DNA from: Streptomyces sp. NBC_00091
GTDB lineage: Bacteria; Actinomycetota; Actinomycetes; Streptomycetales; Streptomycetaceae
NCBI RefSeq assembly: GCF_026343185.1
Contig: NZ_JAPEMA010000001.1
Location: 2,046,001 to 2,110,000, forward strand
DNA length: 64,000 bases
Direction of reading: 5' to 3'
Positions 16,754-24,803 of the stretch are shown here, piece after piece. Position 1 is the first letter of the stretch; each line of letters opens with the position of its first letter. The position numbers and the translations under genes are program-made. Below the pieces are notes generated by a model. It searched no databases and had not been told where the DNA came from. It was given only the letters and a program-made list of their open reading frames with translations.

Positions 16754-19288
16754 TCAACGGGGGCCCGGCGCGAGGAACGGCAGGCCGGGGCCAGCATCAC
16801 CCAGCGCGGCCTCCACCGCGAGGAGGACACCGGCGGAACCCGTCGCCAGGTCGGCGGACAGGCGCAGGGTGTGGTCGCCGAAGAAGGCCAGGTGGCCGTC
16901 GCAGCGCACCGCGTGCCAGCCGAGGCGGTCCAGGTGGCGGCGGACGGCCGCCTCGGCGGTGGCGGACCCGTCGTGCAGGTGCCGCATGGCCAGCAGGGCG
17001 CCGGCCCGGCCGTGGAAGAGGCCGGAGTTCAGCGCGAAGGACGGGCCGGTCACCTCCCGCAGCGCGTCCCGCGCCCGGACGAACTCCGGGTCGGGCAGCT
17101 GCCGCGCCACCTCGTGGACCACCATGCCCAGGCCGGCGCCGCCGAAGGACAGGAACGGCACCTTCCAGGGCGCGTCGGCGGAGCCGTCCGGGGAGGTGTC
17201 CTCGGACCAGCCCGCCTCCGCGAGGTCGTAGCGCAGCAACTCGCCCGCCAGGTGGAGGTACTTGGGGTCGTACGTGGCCTCGTGCATCCGGAGCATCAGC
17301 AGCGCCCCGCCCGCCGCCCCGCGCAGCAGCCCCGGCCGGGGCCGGCCCGCGACCCCGCCCGGCGCCTGGTCGGCGAGGAGCGCCGCGATCCGGGCGGCCT
17401 CGTCGGTGTTGCCGAAGTGCAGCTGGGTCAGGCCGATCCCGGCGAGCCCCCCGAAGAGGCTGTGGTCCACGTCCTCCAGCGGGGCCTCGCGGATCCGCTC
17501 CAGGACGGCGGCGGCCTCCTCGGCCCGGCCGAGCCGGTCCAGGGCGTAGGCGATCCCGCTCAGCCCGTCGTAGAAGCCGGGCCCCATGCCGGGGGTGCGC
17601 CGGGCGGCGTCCGTCAGCCAGGCCACGTGCTCCTCGGCCGGTGCGAAGCCCAGCTCGGCCAGCGTCCACAGCACGCCGGCCGCGCCGAAGGCGAAGGTGG
17701 CGCCGCCACCGGGCAGGGAGAACTGCTCCACGTCCCCGGGGAACAGCCGGTCCTCGCGGTGCGGGGTGGCGCTGGCCAGCAGGTCGGCGGCGAGGGTCTC
17801 GCGCAGGGCGGGCCAGGTGGCGGGCGTGGGCGGGGTCCACAGCGGCTGCGGGTCGCCCTCCTGCGCGTGCCCCGGGTGCGGGGCGGGGCCGAGGTCCTCG
17901 CGGATCCGGTCGGCGAAGTCGGCGGGCACCGGGAAGTGCTCGGCGACCAGTCCGATCAGCTGGTCCGCCTTGGCCGGGGACCAGGTGGCCATGACCGTCA
18001 GCGGCAGGAACACGCCGAGCCGGATGCAGCCCAGGGCGTAGCGGTCGACGGCGGTGCCCGTGTAGCCGGCCGGGGCGCGGAATCCGGGGGCGCCGATGGC
18101 CTGCGCGGACTGGGCGTCGGCCGCGGAGGCGGTCTCCAGGTCGATGAAGGAGATGGTGTCGTCGGGGCGGACCAGGATGTTGTTGGGGTGCAGGTCCCCG
18201 AAGACGACCCCCTTGGCGTGCATGGCGTCGACGCCCTGCTCGACCTGGTCGAGGATCTTCAGCGCCCAGGCCGTGTAGGCGGCGTACGCGCCCTCGGTGC
18301 GGTCGTCGCTGACGAGCGGGTTGCGGGTGAGGAGTTCCCGGGCGAGCGGCTTGCCCTCCACGTAGTCCCGGGCCAGGAACCAGTGCTCGTGGCCCTTGCG
18401 GTAGTCCACGATCGCCGGGATGCAGTCCAGGCCGGCGAGGCGCTCCAGCGCCCAGTGCTCGCGCTCCAGCCGGGCCACGGCGTCGGCGCCGTCCTCGTCG
18501 AGCCCGGCCAGCGGGCGGGCCTCCTTCAGCAGGACGGAGCCGCCGGTGCGGGTGTCGGTGGCCTGGTAGACGCCGCCGCCGTTGGAGAAGTGCAGGGCCT
18601 TGGTGGCGCGGAAGGGGAAGCCCTGGAGGGTGGCGGAGTTGCGGGCGGCGAGGGCGTCGGCCAGGCAGGCGGGCAGCGTCACCCAGGACGGGGGCCGGAA
18701 GGACGGGCCGCGTACGTCGGGCACCAGGCGGCCCTCGGGGTCCTCGATGCAGTGCACCAGCTCGCCGGACTCGGAGCGGCCCAGGCGGGAGACGAAGCCG
18801 CCGTAGCGCACGTACAGCGGGCCGGAGCGCCAGCGCAGGTCGCTGAGGATGGTGGGGCCGTGCTCGCCGTCGAGGAGGTCCCCGAGGCCGGTGAGGATCC
18901 GCTCCAGCTGCGCCTCGTCGCCCGGGTAGACCGTGAAGAACTTGCCGCTGCTGCCCCGGTCCCCGTACTTGCTGTTGCGCAGCTTGAGGATCGCGGCGCT
19001 GCGGATGAACTTGAAGGTGACCCGCTCGGCCACGCAGAAGTCCCAGACCAGGTCGAGGATCCGGTCGGCGTTGTCGAGGGTGGCCGACACGTGGATCTTC
19101 CAGCCCTGGCCGGGGAGCCGGGCGCCGGGCGGGGTCATCAGCAGCCAGTGCGTGTTGTCGGTACGGGTCCAGCCCTCGGGGAGGGGGCCGGTCACCGCGG
19201 GGAACGCGGTGGCGTCGGCGGTGGCGGTGGCCGCTACGTCGTAGAACGGATTGCCGGGCTGGCAGTAGTTCAGATACCGAAGGTCCAT
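16754..19288 (-). CDS. lanKC: Class III lanthionine synthetase LanKC
   Basis: 844 residues with the three LanKC parts. Residues 1-225 are the phosphoSer/Thr lyase region (YLNYCQPGNPFYD at the start, WKIHVSATLDNA, FKFIRSA). Residues 235-500 are a Ser/Thr kinase domain with LKEARPL, FLARDYVEGKPL, catalytic-loop-like VVFGDLHPNNILV and metal-binding SFIDLETA. Residues 510-844 are a LanC-like alpha-toroid with repeated GLAGIGL/GAAGGAL/GGAGLGM/GRAGALL motifs. The Cys-Cys-His zinc ligands of class II/IV cyclases are absent (FLSFGG and GLFHG replace WCYG and CHG), which identifies class III rather than IV. Such enzymes phosphorylate Ser/Thr, eliminate to Dha/Dhb and may form lanthionine or labionin. 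It is the penultimate gene of the daptide-type unit, 43 bases after the M50 protease gene, and no separate lanthipeptide precursor is seen. Confidence 0.92.
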   Translation of the reverse strand: MDLRYLNYCQPGNPFYDVAATATADATAFPAVTGPLPEGWTRTDNTHWLLMTPPGARLPGQGWKIHVSATLDNADRILDLVWDFCVAERVTFKFIRSAAILKLRNSKYGDRGSSGKFFTVYPGDEAQLERILTGLGDLLDGEHGPTILSDLRWRSGPLYVRYGGFVSRLGRSESGELVHCIEDPEGRLVPDVRGPSFRPPSWVTLPACLADALAARNSATLQGFPFRATKALHFSNGGGVYQATDTRTGGSVLLKEARPLAGLDEDGADAVARLEREHWALERLAGLDCIPAIVDYRKGHEHWFLARDYVEGKPLARELLTRNPLVSDDRTEGAYAAYTAWALKILDQVEQGVDAMHAKGVVFGDLHPNNILVRPDDTISFIDLETASAADAQSAQAIGAPGFRAPAGYTGTAVDRYALGCIRLGVFLPLTVMATWSPAKADQLIGLVAEHFPVPADFADRIREDLGPAPHPGHAQEGDPQPLWTPPTPATWPALRETLAADLLASATPHREDRLFPGDVEQFSLPGGGATFAFGAAGVLWTLAELGFAPAEEHVAWLTDAARRTPGMGPGFYDGLSGIAYALDRLGRAEEAAAVLERIREAPLEDVDHSLFGGLAGIGLTQLHFGNTDEAARIAALLADQAPGGVAGRPRPGLLRGAAGGALLMLRMHEATYDPKYLHLAGELLRYDLAEAGWSEDTSPDGSADAPWKVPFLSFGGAGLGMVVHEVARQLPDPEFVRARDALREVTGPSFALNSGLFHGRAGALLAMRHLHDGSATAEAAVRRHLDRLGWHAVRCDGHLAFFGDHTLRLSADLATGSAGVLLAVEAALGDAGPGLPFLAPGPR

Positions 19289-19331
19289 GATGCGCTCCGT
19301 TCGTGACAGGGGAAGGGCGGACGGGGGCGGG

Positions 19332-21008
19332 CTACCAGCCCCAGAGCGGGGCGGCGTACTTCGTGTACAGCCACTCGCCCAGCGGGAGCCTGCCGAGGTC
19401 GAGCTGCGCGGCTCCGGCGCGGTCCGCAGGGGCCTCGCCGACGGTCAGCGGGTAGCTGACGACGGGCAGTTCCAGCGGGGTGGACGCCACCGGCAGGAAG
19501 GCCGACAGGGGGGCGGTGGTGTCGGTGCGGGTCAGCGCGGCCACGGTCGCGGTGCCGGTCTGTTCGCGGGTCATCAGCCCGGCCCGGTAGAGCCGGACGG
19601 TGGCGTCCGTGCGGACCGCCGAGAGGTGGGCGGTGCTCGGCAGGACGAGTTCGACGCGACCCCGGTCCTGGGCGACGTACCCGGCGGCGACGGTGTAGGG
19701 CAGCTTGACGAAGACCAGCGCGGCCCCGGCGGCCCCGGTCAGCAGCACGGCCGCGGCGGCGATGCGCCACGCCGGCGCTCCGGCGGTGCGGCCTTCCCCG
19801 GCGAGGCGGGTGAAGCCGAGGCCGAGGCGGTAGACGAGGTAGCAGACGGCCATCAGGACGGTGCTGGTGCCGACGGCGCCGAGCCGCTGGAGGAGGTCGG
19901 ACCACAGGGTCAGGGCGCCGGCGATGACGTAGAGGGGGAAGGCCATGCAGGCCAGTCCGAAGGCCACCGCCCAGCGCCGGCCGGGGAGTTCGCGGGTGTA
20001 GCCGCGGCCGCCGAAGAGGATCCGCGCGAGGAAGCGGCGGGCTTCGGTCATGGCCCGGTCGCGCAGGTGCGGGACGTCGAGGTGGCTCATGAGCGCGATG
20101 TAGCCGTCGAGCTTCACGAAGGGCAGCAGGTTGACGATGCCGCTGGTGTAGGTGGCGACGGCGAAGACGAGGACGGCGTCGCGCAGGTCCGAGGGGCCCA
20201 GGAGGAGGGCGGTCAGGGCCGCGGCCCCGGCGATCACGCTCTGGGTGGCGATGCCGGCCAGGGCGACCTTGACGCGCTGTTCCTTGCGGGAGAGCCGCCA
20301 GCCGTCGGAGACGTCGCAGAAGAAGGCGGGCGACATGTAGAAGAGCATCACGCCCATCCGGCTGGGGCGTCCGCCGTAGTACGTGAGGACCGCGCCGTGG
20401 CCGATCTCGTGGACGGCGGTGGTGGCGAGCACCCCGATGAGGACGCCGAAGTAGGCGGAGAAGGGGAGCGGCCGGCCGAGCGCGGCGTCCATCTCGGGGG
20501 CCAGCAGGGCCAGGGCGAGGATGCCGCCGAGGACGAACACGGCGGCGACGGCCGCCGCGGTCCGTCCGGCGAGCAGGTTGACGAGCGGCGCGAGGCGGGA
20601 GAGCAGCCGCTCGGGGCGCAGCACGGTGAACTGGAGGGTCATCGGGGGGACGAACCGGAACCAGGTGCTGCGGCGCTCGATGGGCTTGCCGTCGTCGAGG
20701 ACCTTGGAATCGGCGAGCTTGTGCACGGCGGTCGCGACGTGGTGGCTGGTCCACGGCGGTCCGAGGACCTCGGCGAGGCCGGTGTGGTCGAGGGAGCCGT
20801 CCATGGCCCGGACCAGGCGTGCCAGGTCGGGCTGGAGGCGGAAGTGCTGGTGGTGGCCGCGCTGGAGGACCCAGGGGGCGCCGGTTTCGGTGGGCGCGTG
20901 GATCTCCACGTTGGAGGCGATGCGCGGGCGCTCCAGGAGCGCGGGGTCCCAGTCGGCGGTGGTGGCCGGCTTCGCCGGCGTCTTCCTGGTGAGCGTCTTG
21001 GTGGACAT
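19332..21008 (-). CDS. mpaP: Daptide-type intramembrane metalloprotease (M50 family, MpaP-like)
   Basis: 558 residues. After a cytosolic N-terminal ~150 residues come several membrane segments. The zinc site is His200-Glu201-x-x-His204 in TTAVHEIGHGAVL, and the second M50 motif is LPFVKLDGY with Asp301. The long C-terminal part (from about residue 420) has more membrane helices and a beta-rich tail ending GEWLYTKYAAPLWGW. M50 proteins of this layout in daptide clusters are proposed to cut the leader from membrane-associated precursors. The gene follows the ABC permease gene by 14 bases and precedes lanKC. The start ATG gives MSTKTLTRKTP; longer readings lack support. Confidence 0.85.
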   Translation of the reverse strand: MSTKTLTRKTPAKPATTADWDPALLERPRIASNVEIHAPTETGAPWVLQRGHHQHFRLQPDLARLVRAMDGSLDHTGLAEVLGPPWTSHHVATAVHKLADSKVLDDGKPIERRSTWFRFVPPMTLQFTVLRPERLLSRLAPLVNLLAGRTAAAVAAVFVLGGILALALLAPEMDAALGRPLPFSAYFGVLIGVLATTAVHEIGHGAVLTYYGGRPSRMGVMLFYMSPAFFCDVSDGWRLSRKEQRVKVALAGIATQSVIAGAAALTALLLGPSDLRDAVLVFAVATYTSGIVNLLPFVKLDGYIALMSHLDVPHLRDRAMTEARRFLARILFGGRGYTRELPGRRWAVAFGLACMAFPLYVIAGALTLWSDLLQRLGAVGTSTVLMAVCYLVYRLGLGFTRLAGEGRTAGAPAWRIAAAAVLLTGAAGAALVFVKLPYTVAAGYVAQDRGRVELVLPSTAHLSAVRTDATVRLYRAGLMTREQTGTATVAALTRTDTTAPLSAFLPVASTPLELPVVSYPLTVGEAPADRAGAAQLDLGRLPLGEWLYTKYAAPLWGW

Positions 21009-21022
21009 GTCTGGATCACGCC

Positions 21023-21766
21023 TTAGATGACGTCGCGGGAGAGCAGCAGCTGGCGGGCGGCGGTCCCGGCGGCGGCGAGCCAGCCGGCGAGGACCAGGAG
21101 CGCGAGCGGTACGGAGAGCAGCTCGGGCTTGCCGTCGAGGTAGACGGAGCTCATCGCGATGGTGGGGAGGTACCTGGCCACCTGCGGGGCGAGTTCCTGG
21201 AGGCCCGGTTCGACGAGGAGGGTGAGCGCGATGACGGTGACGACGGTGGCGAGCTGGCTGCGGATGATCCAGCCGAGGAGCGCGCCCCAGGGGGCGGCGA
21301 GGACGTTGACGGTGACCACGCCGAGGACGATGCGGGTGGTGTGGCCGGTCCAGTCGGCGGTGAAGCCGAAGCGGGCGGGCAGCGCGAAGGCGCACAGGAC
21401 GGCGAGGACGGCGGCGAGGAGGCCGTTGATCAGGCCGGCCGCGGTGGCGACGAGGGCCTTGGCGGACAGCAGTCGCAGCCGGCCGCCGCTGAGCAGGACC
21501 GAGCGGGCGATGGAGCCGGAGTTGTACTCGCGGGTGACGAGGATGCCGCCGAACACGGCGGACATCAGGAAGGTCATCATCCACGCCTGGGCCATGTCGT
21601 CGGTGACGGCGGCGGCGGTGGTCTGGCCGAGGGCGATGGTCTCGTCGCCCTGGGAGGCGTAGCCGAAGCAGGTGAGGAGGGACATGAAGATCCCGGTGGA
21701 GGCGAGGATCAGCCAGGTGCGGCCGGTCCAGGCCTTCATCCACTCGCCGGCGAGGACGTTACGCAT
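21023..21766 (-). CDS. ABC-2 type transporter permease
   Basis: 247 residues with about six hydrophobic helices and the N-terminal pattern of ABC-2 permeases (RNVLAGEWMKAWTGRTWLIL), plus GGILVTREYNSGSIARSVLL near residue 75-95, the family's conserved loop. The start overlaps the end of the ATPase gene by 8 bases. With that ATPase it should form an exporter or self-protection transporter for the mature peptide. Which of the two roles applies cannot be told from the sequence. Confidence 0.9.
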   Translation of the reverse strand: MRNVLAGEWMKAWTGRTWLILASTGIFMSLLTCFGYASQGDETIALGQTTAAAVTDDMAQAWMMTFLMSAVFGGILVTREYNSGSIARSVLLSGGRLRLLSAKALVATAAGLINGLLAAVLAVLCAFALPARFGFTADWTGHTTRIVLGVVTVNVLAAPWGALLGWIIRSQLATVVTVIALTLLVEPGLQELAPQVARYLPTIAMSSVYLDGKPELLSVPLALLVLAGWLAAAGTAARQLLLSRDVI

Positions 21767-22511
21767 GGGTGAGCCTTTCGGTGCGCTGGCTGGTCGCGGC
21801 GTCCTCGTCCACCAGCGTGAAGAAGCGGTCCTCGAGGCGTTCGGCGCCGTCGGAGGTGAGCTCGGCGAGGGAGCCCGCGAAGCGCAGGGTGCGCTGGATG
21901 ATCACCACGTCGTCCACGGTCTGTTCGACCTCGGCGAGGAGGTGGCTGGAGACCAGGACGGTGCGGCCTTCGGCGGCCAGGGCGCGCAGGGTGTCGCGCA
22001 GCCAGCGAATGCCGTCCGGGTCGAGGCCGTTGGCCGGCTCGTCCAGGACGAGGAGTTCGGGGTCGGCGAGCAGCGCGGTGGCCAGGGCGAGGCGCTGACG
22101 CATGCCGGTGGAGTAGCCCTTGGCGGCGCGGTCGGCGCTGTCGGCGAGGCCTACGCGGTCCAGTACCTCGTCGACGCGGGCGTTCGACACGCCCAGGGTG
22201 CGGGCCCAGATGCGCAGGTCGCGGCGGCCGGAGGCGCCGGGGGTGGGGCCGATGCCGTCCATGCAGACGCCGATGCGGCGGGCGGCGTCGGGGAGTTCGG
22301 TGTAGGGGTGGCCGAAGACGGTGGCGGTGCCGGAGGTGGGGCGGACCAGGCCGAGCAGCATGCGCAGGGACGTGGACTTGCCGGCGCCGTTGCGGCCGAG
22401 CAGTCCGGTCACCCGGCCGGGCCGGACCTCGAAGCTCAGGTCCTGCACCGCGGTGAACGGGCCGAACTCCTTCGTCAGGCCCGAGGCGCGGACGACGCCG
22501 GCGGCGCTCAT
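21759..22511 (-). CDS. ABC transporter ATP-binding protein
   Basis: 250 residues. All ABC ATPase motifs are present: Walker A GLLGRNGAGKST near residue 40, signature YSTGMRQRLALA near 135, Walker B LLVLDEPANGLD near 155, and the switch His in LVSSHLLAE near 190. The sequence resembles the bacitracin/lantibiotic immunity-type ATPases that pair with ABC-2 permeases. The ATG overlaps the stop codon of the upstream 64-residue gene, and its own 3' end overlaps the permease gene, so the three are translationally coupled. Confidence 0.93.
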   Translation of the reverse strand: MSAAGVVRASGLTKEFGPFTAVQDLSFEVRPGRVTGLLGRNGAGKSTSLRMLLGLVRPTSGTATVFGHPYTELPDAARRIGVCMDGIGPTPGASGRRDLRIWARTLGVSNARVDEVLDRVGLADSADRAAKGYSTGMRQRLALATALLADPELLVLDEPANGLDPDGIRWLRDTLRALAAEGRTVLVSSHLLAEVEQTVDDVVIIQRTLRFAGSLAELTSDGAERLEDRFFTLVDEDAATSQRTERLTHA

Positions 22512-22702
22512 CGCTTGCCTGCGGCGACGTTGGCGCCGACCTTGGCGGCGCAGCCGACCAGACCGAGGCCGATGACCGTCATGACGGCGACGAGCGCGGC
22601 CCCGGTCAGCTGCGCGTTGGCGACGGCGAGTGCCAGCGCGAGCAGCGCGGCCGTCGTCCCCAGCTGACCGTTCGTCCCCTTGCGGGGATTCTCCTTCGGC
22701 AT
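22508..22702 (-). CDS. Small hydrophobic protein coupled to the ABC exporter (possible immunity peptide or extra substrate)
   Basis: 64 residues: a charged N-terminus (MPKENPRKGTNGQLGTTAAL), then two hydrophobic stretches (ALLALALAVANAQ and ALVAVMTVIGLGLVGCAA) and a basic end (VAAGKR). GAGGGAG precedes the ATG and the stop overlaps the ATPase start (ATGA). It does not share the LELGMQELEAMEAP leader of the three precursors. A short two-helix membrane protein next to an exporter suggests producer immunity or a transporter subunit. It is the only small peptide of the locus containing a Cys (one), so a role as LanKC substrate is possible but weakly supported. Confidence 0.65.
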   Translation of the reverse strand: MPKENPRKGTNGQLGTTAALLALALAVANAQLTGAALVAVMTVIGLGLVGCAAKVGANVAAGKR

Positions 22703-22866
22703 GTTGGCTCCCTCTTCCTTCAGCTCTGTGCGTGTCGCGTGTCGTTCGTGATCCGGTGCAGGGGGCCCGCGGCGGTGGCTGTGCGCCACCGCCACGGGAC
22801 CAAGTCACCCTGGGAGACCGGGGGTCCGGTCTGCTGTGATCGCGGTAGCCGGGGCTACCGGAGGGA

Positions 22867-23022
22867 TCAGGTGGCGAGCGTGGCGCTGGCCACGGCGACG
22901 CCGCTGATGACCAGGCCCTGCTTGAAGCCGGACCAGAAGCCCGGGGCCTCCATGGCCTCCAGCTCCTGCATGCCCAGCTCGAGACCGGCGGTGGGGATGT
23001 CCTGCTTCAGAACGTCCTGCAT
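22867..23022 (-). CDS. Daptide-type precursor peptide 1
   Basis: 51 residues. The leader is MQDVLKQDIPTAGLELGMQE and continues LEAMEAPG; the core begins about FWSGFKQG and ends SATLAT. The shared LELGMQELEAMEAPG block with precursors 2 and 3 and the invariant C-terminal Thr mark it as a daptide-type precursor. In characterised daptides the last Thr is oxidatively decarboxylated, transaminated and N,N-dimethylated to give a C-terminal diamine. The core is shorter than in the other two and has a Lys and few Ser/Thr. AGGAG lies before the ATG. No Cys, so no lanthionine could form within it. Confidence 0.85.
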   Translation of the reverse strand: MQDVLKQDIPTAGLELGMQELEAMEAPGFWSGFKQGLVISGVAVASATLAT

Positions 23023-23078
23023 GGTGTGCTCCTGTTTCCGTGTGGGTTGGTCGAGCGGTGTGTTGCGGTACGGGCTTC

Positions 23079-23255
23079 TCAGGTGGCGATGAGGGCCGCG
23101 GAGCCGACGTAGCTGCCGTAGGCCGCCGCGGAGGCGACCACGACACCGGCGCTGACGCCGACGCCCGTCCACCAGCCCGGGGCCTCCATGGCCTCGAGCT
23201 CCTGCATGCCGAGCTCAAGGGCGGGGAAGGCGTCCATCGCGAGGTTGTCCTGCAT
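23079..23255 (-). CDS. Daptide-type precursor peptide 2
   Basis: 58 residues. The leader runs MQDNLAMDAFPALELGMQEL then EAMEAPG. The core runs from WWTGVGVSAGVVVASAAAYG to the end SAALIAT, hydrophobic and small-residue rich with four Ser and two Thr and ending in Thr. It should form a membrane-active helix, as reported for daptides. The protein is identical to precursor 3; the genes differ only at silent positions. AGGAG-type site (GGAGCACCT) precedes the ATG. No Cys. Confidence 0.88.
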   Translation of the reverse strand: MQDNLAMDAFPALELGMQELEAMEAPGWWTGVGVSAGVVVASAAAYGSYVGSAALIAT

Positions 23256-23329
23256 CAGAGGTGCTCCTGTTTCCGTGTGGGTCGATCAGTGGATGTGCGG
23301 GGCGTACCGCCCTGGGCGGTACGGGCTTC

Positions 23330-23506
23330 TCAGGTGGCGATCAGGGCCGCGGAGCCGACGTAGCTGCCGTAGGCCGCCGCCGAGGCGACCACGACACCGG
23401 CGCTGACGCCGACGCCCGTCCACCAGCCCGGGGCCTCCATGGCCTCCAGCTCCTGCATGCCGAGCTCAAGGGCGGGGAAGGCGTCCATCGCGAGGTTGTC
23501 CTGCAT
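23330..23506 (-). CDS. Daptide-type precursor peptide 3
   Basis: 58 residues, identical in protein sequence to precursor 2. It is the first of the three in the direction of transcription, 116 bases after the dehydrogenase gene. The leader ends EAMEAPG and the core ends SAALIAT. The C-terminal Thr required for decarboxylation is present. Two identical copies increase dosage and also serve as substrate for recombination or divergence. Confidence 0.88.
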   Translation of the reverse strand: MQDNLAMDAFPALELGMQELEAMEAPGWWTGVGVSAGVVVASAAAYGSYVGSAALIAT

Positions 23507-23621
23507 GAGAGGTGCTCCTGTTCCGTGTGAGTCGATCAGGGGGTGCTTCCGACCGCACCGCGCGGCCGTGCCTGCGGGTGCGGAAGCTTGTGGTGGTGCA
23601 GGTGGTGCTGGGCCTGCGGCG

Positions 23622-24803
23622 TCAGGCCGCGGCCTCGGCCAGCAGGCCGTACACCTCGTCGGTCCGCAGGCCGCCGAGCATCGGCAGGCCGGCGCCCCAG
23701 GCGCGGACCGTGCGGCCCGCGATGGCGGCGAGCCGGTCGGGGCCCGCGGTGATGCTCCGGTCGATCCGCCAGGAGTCGACGAGGGCCTCGATGCCCGCCG
23801 CCGGGTCCCGGGGCAGGGTGTCCGGGTCGGTGGCCCGCAGCCGGGACCACATGCGCTCCAGCCGGACGGCCGAGCCGAGCCGGGCCTCGCCGGCGGAGAT
23901 GGCCCGCCACAGGTGCGGCAGGATCGCGGCGACCGCGGTCATCTTGCGCACGCCGAGGGCGGAGGACAGCTCGTTGGCGATGAGCCAGCCCTTGACCGCG
24001 TACAGGTCGCGGCCCAGGTGGGCCCACTCGGCGTGGCTGAGGCCGCTGAGCTTGGCGATCTCCAGGCGCAGCCGGTCGCCGGTGGGCCGGCCGGCGCGGC
24101 GCGCGTCGCGCACCTCGTGGCCCAGCAGCACCAGCCGTTCGGCGATGGTCTCCACCAGCGCGTCCTCGGTGGGCAGGTCCCCGTGGTCGCCCACGTACGG
24201 GCTGACCACGCGGAACAGCGCTTCGAGCACTCCCTCGGCGATGAGTTCGTCGTCGAGGGTGGCGGTGGCGACCGGGTCGAGGACGGCCGCCGTGGGCCGC
24301 AGTGCGGTGCCCATCACGAGCCGCTTGCCGTGGCGGGGGTAGCCGAGGCAGGCGACCCCGCTGGACTCGGTGCCGGTGCCGACTGTGGTGGGGACGGCGA
24401 CCAGCGGGAGCCCGTGCGCGGTGCCGGGGCCCAGGACCATCAGCCCGCTGCGCTGCGGCACCGTGAGGCGGGCGTACGCGTCGGGGTTGGTGCGGAACAG
24501 GGCGGCCAGCTTGGCCTGGTCCAGGAGGGAGCCGCCGCCGATGCCGACGATCAGCTCGGTGTCCGCCAGCCGGCCGGCGAGTTCGGCGACCGTCTCCAGG
24601 TCCCCGGGGCCGGACAGTTCCAGCACCCGGGTGCGGTGGCGGTCCCCGGCGAGCAGGGCGCGGACCCGGTCCGTGACCGGGGCGGCGGCGACCGCTTCGT
24701 CCACGAGTACGGTGACCCGTCGCTCGGGGCGGCCGGTGAACCAGGCGCCCAGGCTGTCGCAGCCGATCAGCTGCTGGGCCGGGGGCCGCCAGCCGGCGCT
24801 CAC
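23622..24803 (-). CDS. mpaB: Daptide-type dehydrogenase (iron-containing ADH family, oxidative decarboxylase, MpaB-like)
   Basis: 393 residues from a GTG that overlaps the stop of the aminotransferase gene (GTGA). The fold is that of Fe-ADH/glycerol-dehydrogenase proteins: an N-terminal Rossmann-like region, LIVGIGGGSLLDQAKL near residues 93-108, VAVPTTVGTGTESSGVACLG near 140-160, and a helical C-terminal domain. In daptide biosynthesis this type oxidises the C-terminal Thr, which then decarboxylates to an aminoacetone-like ketone. Its place directly after the aminotransferase and methyltransferase genes and before the precursors fits that order. Metal ligands were not assigned. Confidence 0.85.
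   Translation of the reverse strand: MSAGWRPPAQQLIGCDSLGAWFTGRPERRVTVLVDEAVAAAPVTDRVRALLAGDRHRTRVLELSGPGDLETVAELAGRLADTELIVGIGGGSLLDQAKLAALFRTNPDAYARLTVPQRSGLMVLGPGTAHGLPLVAVPTTVGTGTESSGVACLGYPRHGKRLVMGTALRPTAAVLDPVATATLDDELIAEGVLEALFRVVSPYVGDHGDLPTEDALVETIAERLVLLGHEVRDARRAGRPTGDRLRLEIAKLSGLSHAEWAHLGRDLYAVKGWLIANELSSALGVRKMTAVAAILPHLWRAISAGEARLGSAVRLERMWSRLRATDPDTLPRDPAAGIEALVDSWRIDRSITAGPDRLAAIAGRTVRAWGAGLPMLGGLRTDEVYGLLAEAAA

Larger units (their letters stand above)
23041..23540. repeat. Tandem duplication of ~251 bp carrying precursor genes 2 and 3
   Basis: The unit containing the precursor gene and its ribosome-binding site (TCTCAGGTGGCGATNAGGGC to AGGTGCTCCTGTTNCGTGTG) occurs twice, with starts about 251 bases apart. 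The two copies are nearly identical over more than 200 bases, including silent positions, which points to a recent duplication. Confidence 0.85.

Noticed and set aside
16754..19288. Class IV lanthipeptide synthetase (LanL)
   Set aside because: The Cys/Cys/His zinc ligands of the cyclase domain are missing, which defines class III.
16334..19306. 990-codon plus-strand frame antisense to lanKC
   Set aside because: Low-complexity Gly/Ala/Arg/Val translation without family features; the minus strand holds a complete LanKC.
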